Below, in pieces: positions 60,676-64,000 of a stretch of 64,000 bases of DNA. Position numbers and translations under genes: made by a program. The first letter of the stretch is position 1; each line of letters begins with the position of its first letter. Origin of the DNA: Algoriphagus vanfongensis DSM 17529. GTDB taxonomy: Bacteria; Bacteroidota; Bacteroidia; Cytophagales; Cyclobacteriaceae. The stretch covers positions 558,001 through 622,000 of the forward strand of contig NZ_AUBX01000010.1 in NCBI RefSeq assembly GCF_000429465.1, written 5' to 3'. The notes below the pieces were generated by a model, which was not told the DNA's origin, ran no database searches, and saw only the letters and a program-made list of their open reading frames with translations.

Positions 60676-63651
60676 TTAGAAGTTAAGGTTGATACCTGCA
60701 GTGATCTGCTTTCCGTTAGGATATGAACCATAAGTAGAAGTACCTACAGAGTTTACTTCTGGGTCGATTCCATTGTATTTGGTGAAAGTCGCCAAATTCA
60801 TCCCCTGCAGGTAAACTGTAGCTGAACTCATACCGATTTTGCTAGCTGCTTGAGTACCCAATGTGTACTTCAAAGTCACTTGCTTCAATCTCACGTAACC
60901 ACCGTCGCTTAGCAATCGAGTAGATCCTGTACCGATATTGGAGGTACCTGGAGCCTGACCACCTTCGTAAGGCATCCCTACAGTAGTGATATCTCCCGGC
61001 TGCTTCCAGTAGTCAAGCTGAGTCACCCACTGGTTGTCCGGAGCAGATCCCCAAGAACCCAAGTTGTAGATATCAGAGTTCCAAACTTTGTTTCCAAATT
61101 GTCCTTGGAAGAAAACTTCCAGACTCAAAGGACCATAGCTAAATGTATTGGCCAAACCTCCGTAGCTGGTAGGAAGAGCAGTACCTCTATATGCCAATGA
61201 AGACTCTCCGACTAGGTAAGTATACCCTCCATTGCCATCGTCATACATTGCCAATCCGTTTGCAGGGTTTACACCTAGATACTCATTGGTGTAGAAGAAA
61301 TTGATCGGTCTACCGACGATCAGTTCATTACCGATTCTGTCTAGCCCATCATATAGAGACATCAATTCATTTTCCAAAACTGTCAAATTGAAAGCTGTAC
61401 TCCATTGAAATTTTCCAGATACAATGTTGGTAGTCTGGATATCAAAATCAATCCCTTGATTTCTCACAGAACCTGTATTTCTGGTGATTCCATCAAAGCC
61501 TGAATCAACTGGAAGTGGGGTATCAAACAAAAGTGAATTGGAATTTCTTCTCCAGAAATCAACAGTAGTGATGATACGACCATTGAAGAGAGTCGCATCA
61601 AATCCGAAGTTGAAAGTCTCTGCCTCTTCCCAAGTCAAGAGGTCATTACCAAGTTGACTGACGGTAAGACCACCAGCACCTAGGTACTGCCCACTGGAAC
61701 CTACCAAGGTTCTGGAAGCGAAGTTGTCGATATTGGAGTTACCCGTGATACCATAAGAGCCTCTAACTCTCAAATTGTCCAACCAGTAAACATCCTCCAA
61801 GAATGCTTCAGAAGAAAGTCTCCATCCTACGGACACCGCACCGAAAGTACCCCATTTGTTTTCTGAACCGAATCTAGAAGAACCGTCTCTTCTCATAGTC
61901 ACATCAGCAGTATATCTATCATCGTAGTCATACTTCACCTGACCGAAGAAACCAGCTCTTTTGTATTCTGTATAGTTAGAATTGACTGCAAATGGAGTCG
62001 CCGCATTTTGAAGATAAATCAAAGTAGGGTTAGGGAATCCTCTACCAGTAGCAGACTGCAAGTCTTCGTTACCTACTTTGTATTCAAAACCCAAGATACC
62101 TGTTACAGTATGTACTTCATTGAAGGTTTTGTTGAAGTTGAAGTTATGGTTGGTATTGAAGTTGGTTTTTCTCCTTCCAGTAAATACTGAAGAACCACCA
62201 TAAGAAGAAAATGCAGGGATCGTAGACGGTCTGTTGTTGACGTCAGCATTGTCTGAGAAATCCAAACCGAAATAAGAAGTCCAGCTCAACCAAGGAACTA
62301 TCTGATAGTTCAAGGACAAGTTGGATACTGTTTGCACGGTTTTAGCATTTCTAGTCTCCTCATTCACACCCTGAACGATATTATATCCGAAAAGGTGATT
62401 GGAAGGATAAGCTGCATAAGTACCGTCTTCATTGTATATAGGCACATTAGGACGAGCCGAATAACCCGCGACAAAAGGACCATTTACAAAGTTACCACGA
62501 TCAATGGTACCGTTTGAGTTCTGATACGCCAAAGATAGGGATGCAGAAACTGTAAACCTCTGATTTGGTCTGTGGGTCAAGTTCAAGCGACCAGTCGCTC
62601 TTTGATAATCAGACATGATGATCTGCGCTTCCTGATCTGTATAAGACCCTGATAGATAGAAGGTAGTTTTCTCATCACCACCAGAAACAGAAAGATCATA
62701 GACACTTAATCTTGCATCTCTATAAAGTGCATCCACCCAATCATACGACTGCAAATTAGGATCTTCAGGATTTCCAAAAGTAGCTGCGGCGTTTGCAGGA
62801 TTCAATCCAGCATTGATATACGCATCACGCTTGATGGTAGCTAGCTGAGTAGCGTTCATCACTTCATATAGCTCCAAAGGTTTCACGATCCCTTCCTGAA
62901 CAGAAAGACGAACGTTGGTTTTTCCTTTTTTACCTCTTTTGGTAGTGATCAATACTACCCCATTGGCAGCCTGAGCACCATAGATTGCTGCCGCTGCAGC
63001 ATCTTTCAATACCTCGATAGATTCGATGTCATTAGGATTGATAGATGCCAATGCATTTTGGGAACCTTGTCCAGAGAGTCCGCCATTTTGCACTTGCACA
63101 CCATCTACGATATACAATGGTTCATTACTCGCATTGATTGAGCCCTCACCACGGATTCGCACGTTCAAAGCACCACCGGGCTGTCCGGTAGACGAAGTCA
63201 CTTGCACACCCGCGATACGTCCTTGCATCGCTCTGTCAAATGACTGCACAGGCAAGTCCTGGAAAACTTCCCCTTTGACTGATGCGATCGCACCCGTCAC
63301 TTCTCTTTTGGACTGATCACCATAAGATGTGATCACAAACTCTGATAGAGACTGAACATCCGGTTCCAAAGCGACATCGATAGTCGACCTGTTTCCGATT
63401 GTGACCTCTTGGGGACTCAAGCCTACAAAGCTAAAGACCAAGACATTGCTTCCAGCAGGGACATTGATTGAATACTTACCATCAAGATCTGTGGCAGTAC
63501 CAACTGTTGTTCCCTTCACCAGAACTGTTGCGCCCGGTACACCTAAGTTATCCTCAGTGGAGGTAACGGTACCTGAGACCACGCGACTTTGAGCAAATGC
63601 AACCGCACTTGCCAAAAACAACGTGAGTCCTAGAAGTAAAACTTTCCTCAT
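60676..63651 (-). CDS. susC: SusC/RagA-family TonB-dependent transporter (second locus)
   Basis: 991-residue outer-membrane importer: signal MRKVLLLGLTLFLASAVAFA, carboxypeptidase-like domain (about 22-105, VVSGTVTSTEDNLGVPGATV), a TonB-box-like SEFVITSYG region, plug domain (about 115-225, RGEGSINASNEPLYIVDGV and SIEVLKDAAAAAIYGAQAANG), and barrel ending in NLNF with a terminal Phe. It is of the usual length for a SusC without an STN domain, so there is no sign of FecIR signalling. It is first in the operon with susD and a lipoprotein. Its promoter is readable in the 63682-63713 region, with a palindrome over the -33 box. Confidence 0.95.
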   Translation of the reverse strand: MRKVLLLGLTLFLASAVAFAQSRVVSGTVTSTEDNLGVPGATVLVKGTTVGTATDLDGKYSINVPAGSNVLVFSFVGLSPQEVTIGNRSTIDVALEPDVQSLSEFVITSYGDQSKREVTGAIASVKGEVFQDLPVQSFDRAMQGRIAGVQVTSSTGQPGGALNVRIRGEGSINASNEPLYIVDGVQVQNGGLSGQGSQNALASINPNDIESIEVLKDAAAAAIYGAQAANGVVLITTKRGKKGKTNVRLSVQEGIVKPLELYEVMNATQLATIKRDAYINAGLNPANAAATFGNPEDPNLQSYDWVDALYRDARLSVYDLSVSGGDEKTTFYLSGSYTDQEAQIIMSDYQRATGRLNLTHRPNQRFTVSASLSLAYQNSNGTIDRGNFVNGPFVAGYSARPNVPIYNEDGTYAAYPSNHLFGYNIVQGVNEETRNAKTVQTVSNLSLNYQIVPWLSWTSYFGLDFSDNADVNNRPSTIPAFSSYGGSSVFTGRRKTNFNTNHNFNFNKTFNEVHTVTGILGFEYKVGNEDLQSATGRGFPNPTLIYLQNAATPFAVNSNYTEYKRAGFFGQVKYDYDDRYTADVTMRRDGSSRFGSENKWGTFGAVSVGWRLSSEAFLEDVYWLDNLRVRGSYGITGNSNIDNFASRTLVGSSGQYLGAGGLTVSQLGNDLLTWEEAETFNFGFDATLFNGRIITTVDFWRRNSNSLLFDTPLPVDSGFDGITRNTGSVRNQGIDFDIQTTNIVSGKFQWSTAFNLTVLENELMSLYDGLDRIGNELIVGRPINFFYTNEYLGVNPANGLAMYDDGNGGYTYLVGESSLAYRGTALPTSYGGLANTFSYGPLSLEVFFQGQFGNKVWNSDIYNLGSWGSAPDNQWVTQLDYWKQPGDITTVGMPYEGGQAPGTSNIGTGSTRLLSDGGYVRLKQVTLKYTLGTQAASKIGMSSATVYLQGMNLATFTKYNGIDPEVNSVGTSTYGSYPNGKQITAGINLNF

Positions 63652-64000
63652 ATTTGGTTAGATTATGGTTTAAATTACCTTCAATGATATCTTATTCCTT
63701 TGTATATACAAAGAGTTTTATCTTAAAATTAATTTTCCATTAAACACAATAAACTTCCTTGTAAATAAGAGATTTGATTTATTTCAAAATATTATTTTTC
63801 AGCGCAATAAAATAAATCGCGCAGCAAAATAATTATCTGCTAAAACAATGTTAACAAAAGTTAATTTTTAAATGAGGATTGAAAAATTAATTACTCCTGC
63901 GAAGCCCAATTTCGACCAAATACTTTTTTATTTTCAAAAACGAACACTTTTCAGAATTTTATTATTGCATTTTTACACCTGACAATTATATAATATCAAG
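63652..64000. other. AT-rich upstream region of susC (second locus)
   Basis: 349 bp with no gene. The first 65 bp hold the promoter at 63682-63713. The rest is very AT-rich (A/T runs at about 63780-63870 and 63930-63960), with no further signal that I can support. Confidence 0.65.
63682..63713 (-). promoter_or_regulatory. Bacteroidota promoter with overlapping palindrome
   Basis: On the minus strand: TTTG (63712-63709), 19-bp spacer, then TATCATTG (63689-63682), close to the consensus TTTG-N19-TAnnTTTG with one mismatch. The perfect 16-bp palindrome CTTTGTATATACAAAG (63698-63713) covers the -33 box and is a likely operator. Transcription should start about 25 bp before the susC ATG. Confidence 0.65.

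Noticed and set aside
1..64000. CRISPR arrays, tRNA or rRNA genes, insertion sequences, phage genes
   Set aside because: Looked for spaced repeats, cloverleaf-type sequences, transposase motifs and phage structural genes; none were found by reading.

Overview
The window looks like chromosome from a Bacteroidota species, most likely Cytophagales/Cyclobacteriaceae (Algoriphagus-like, probably marine or surface-associated). This is inferred from two SusC/SusD pairs, many secreted S1 sulfatases and glycosidases, a type IX secretion C-terminal domain, promoters with the Bacteroidota TTTG / TAnnTTTG pattern, and LytS/LytR-type signalling. No rRNA, tRNA, CRISPR, transposase or phage gene was seen.

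Layout. 1-19.1 kb is a glycan-utilisation locus. It holds two tandem paralogous lipoprotein sulfatases (the first runs off the left edge), a divergent sulfatase plus beta-propeller pair, a TetR regulator, SusC/SusD, a GH95 fucosidase-type enzyme, a second paralogous TetR co-transcribed with a fourth sulfatase, and a GH33 sialidase whose start codon lies inside a nested inverted repeat. The gene set fits a sulfated, fucose/galactose- and possibly sialic-acid-containing glycan. 19.1-22.5 kb is a membrane operon (PepSY, DUF3649-like, DUF3325-like, DUF4198-like, DUF6686-like) of the kind linked to metal or siderophore handling. 22.5-23.2 kb has no gene but carries a strong orphan + strand terminator. 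23.2-25.3 kb is an AraC regulator and an aldo/keto reductase, with tandem direct repeats upstream. 25.4-30.2 kb holds a second PepSY protein, a LytTR response regulator, its sensor kinase broken by an in-frame TAG, and a lipoprotein.

30.4-39.3 kb is a second catabolic segment: a PhoPQ-activated-type hydrolase, a BNR sialidase-like protein, a DapA/NanA-family lyase, an exported Gfo/Idh/MocA oxidoreductase, a fused EutB-EutC ethanolamine ammonia-lyase that carries an export/lipoprotein signal, and a cytosolic Gfo/Idh/MocA oxidoreductase. 39.6-54 kb is mixed: a DUF6600-like cell-surface protein with a Ser/Arg-rich tail, a large BNR propeller, a D-amino-acid oxidase, a SulP transporter, a DHA2 MFS pump, an exported intradiol dioxygenase-like protein, a GH9 glucanase, a serine beta-lactamase-like hydrolase, LpxB and a QueD/PTPS enzyme.

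54.1-64 kb, all on the minus strand, is SusC/SusD plus a lipoprotein, then a type IX-secreted subtilase translationally coupled to an unknown 232-residue exported protein. With no carbohydrate enzyme present, this looks like a protein/peptide-uptake locus, with a readable promoter and an overlapping palindrome upstream of susC.

The points most worth a second look are the exported EutBC fusion, the amber codon in the sensor kinase, the paired TetR regulators with a shared upstream motif, the start-codon hairpin of the sialidase, the AraC-like direct repeats and the protease/unknown-protein pair. All functions are read from motifs and remembered families; no database search was possible.
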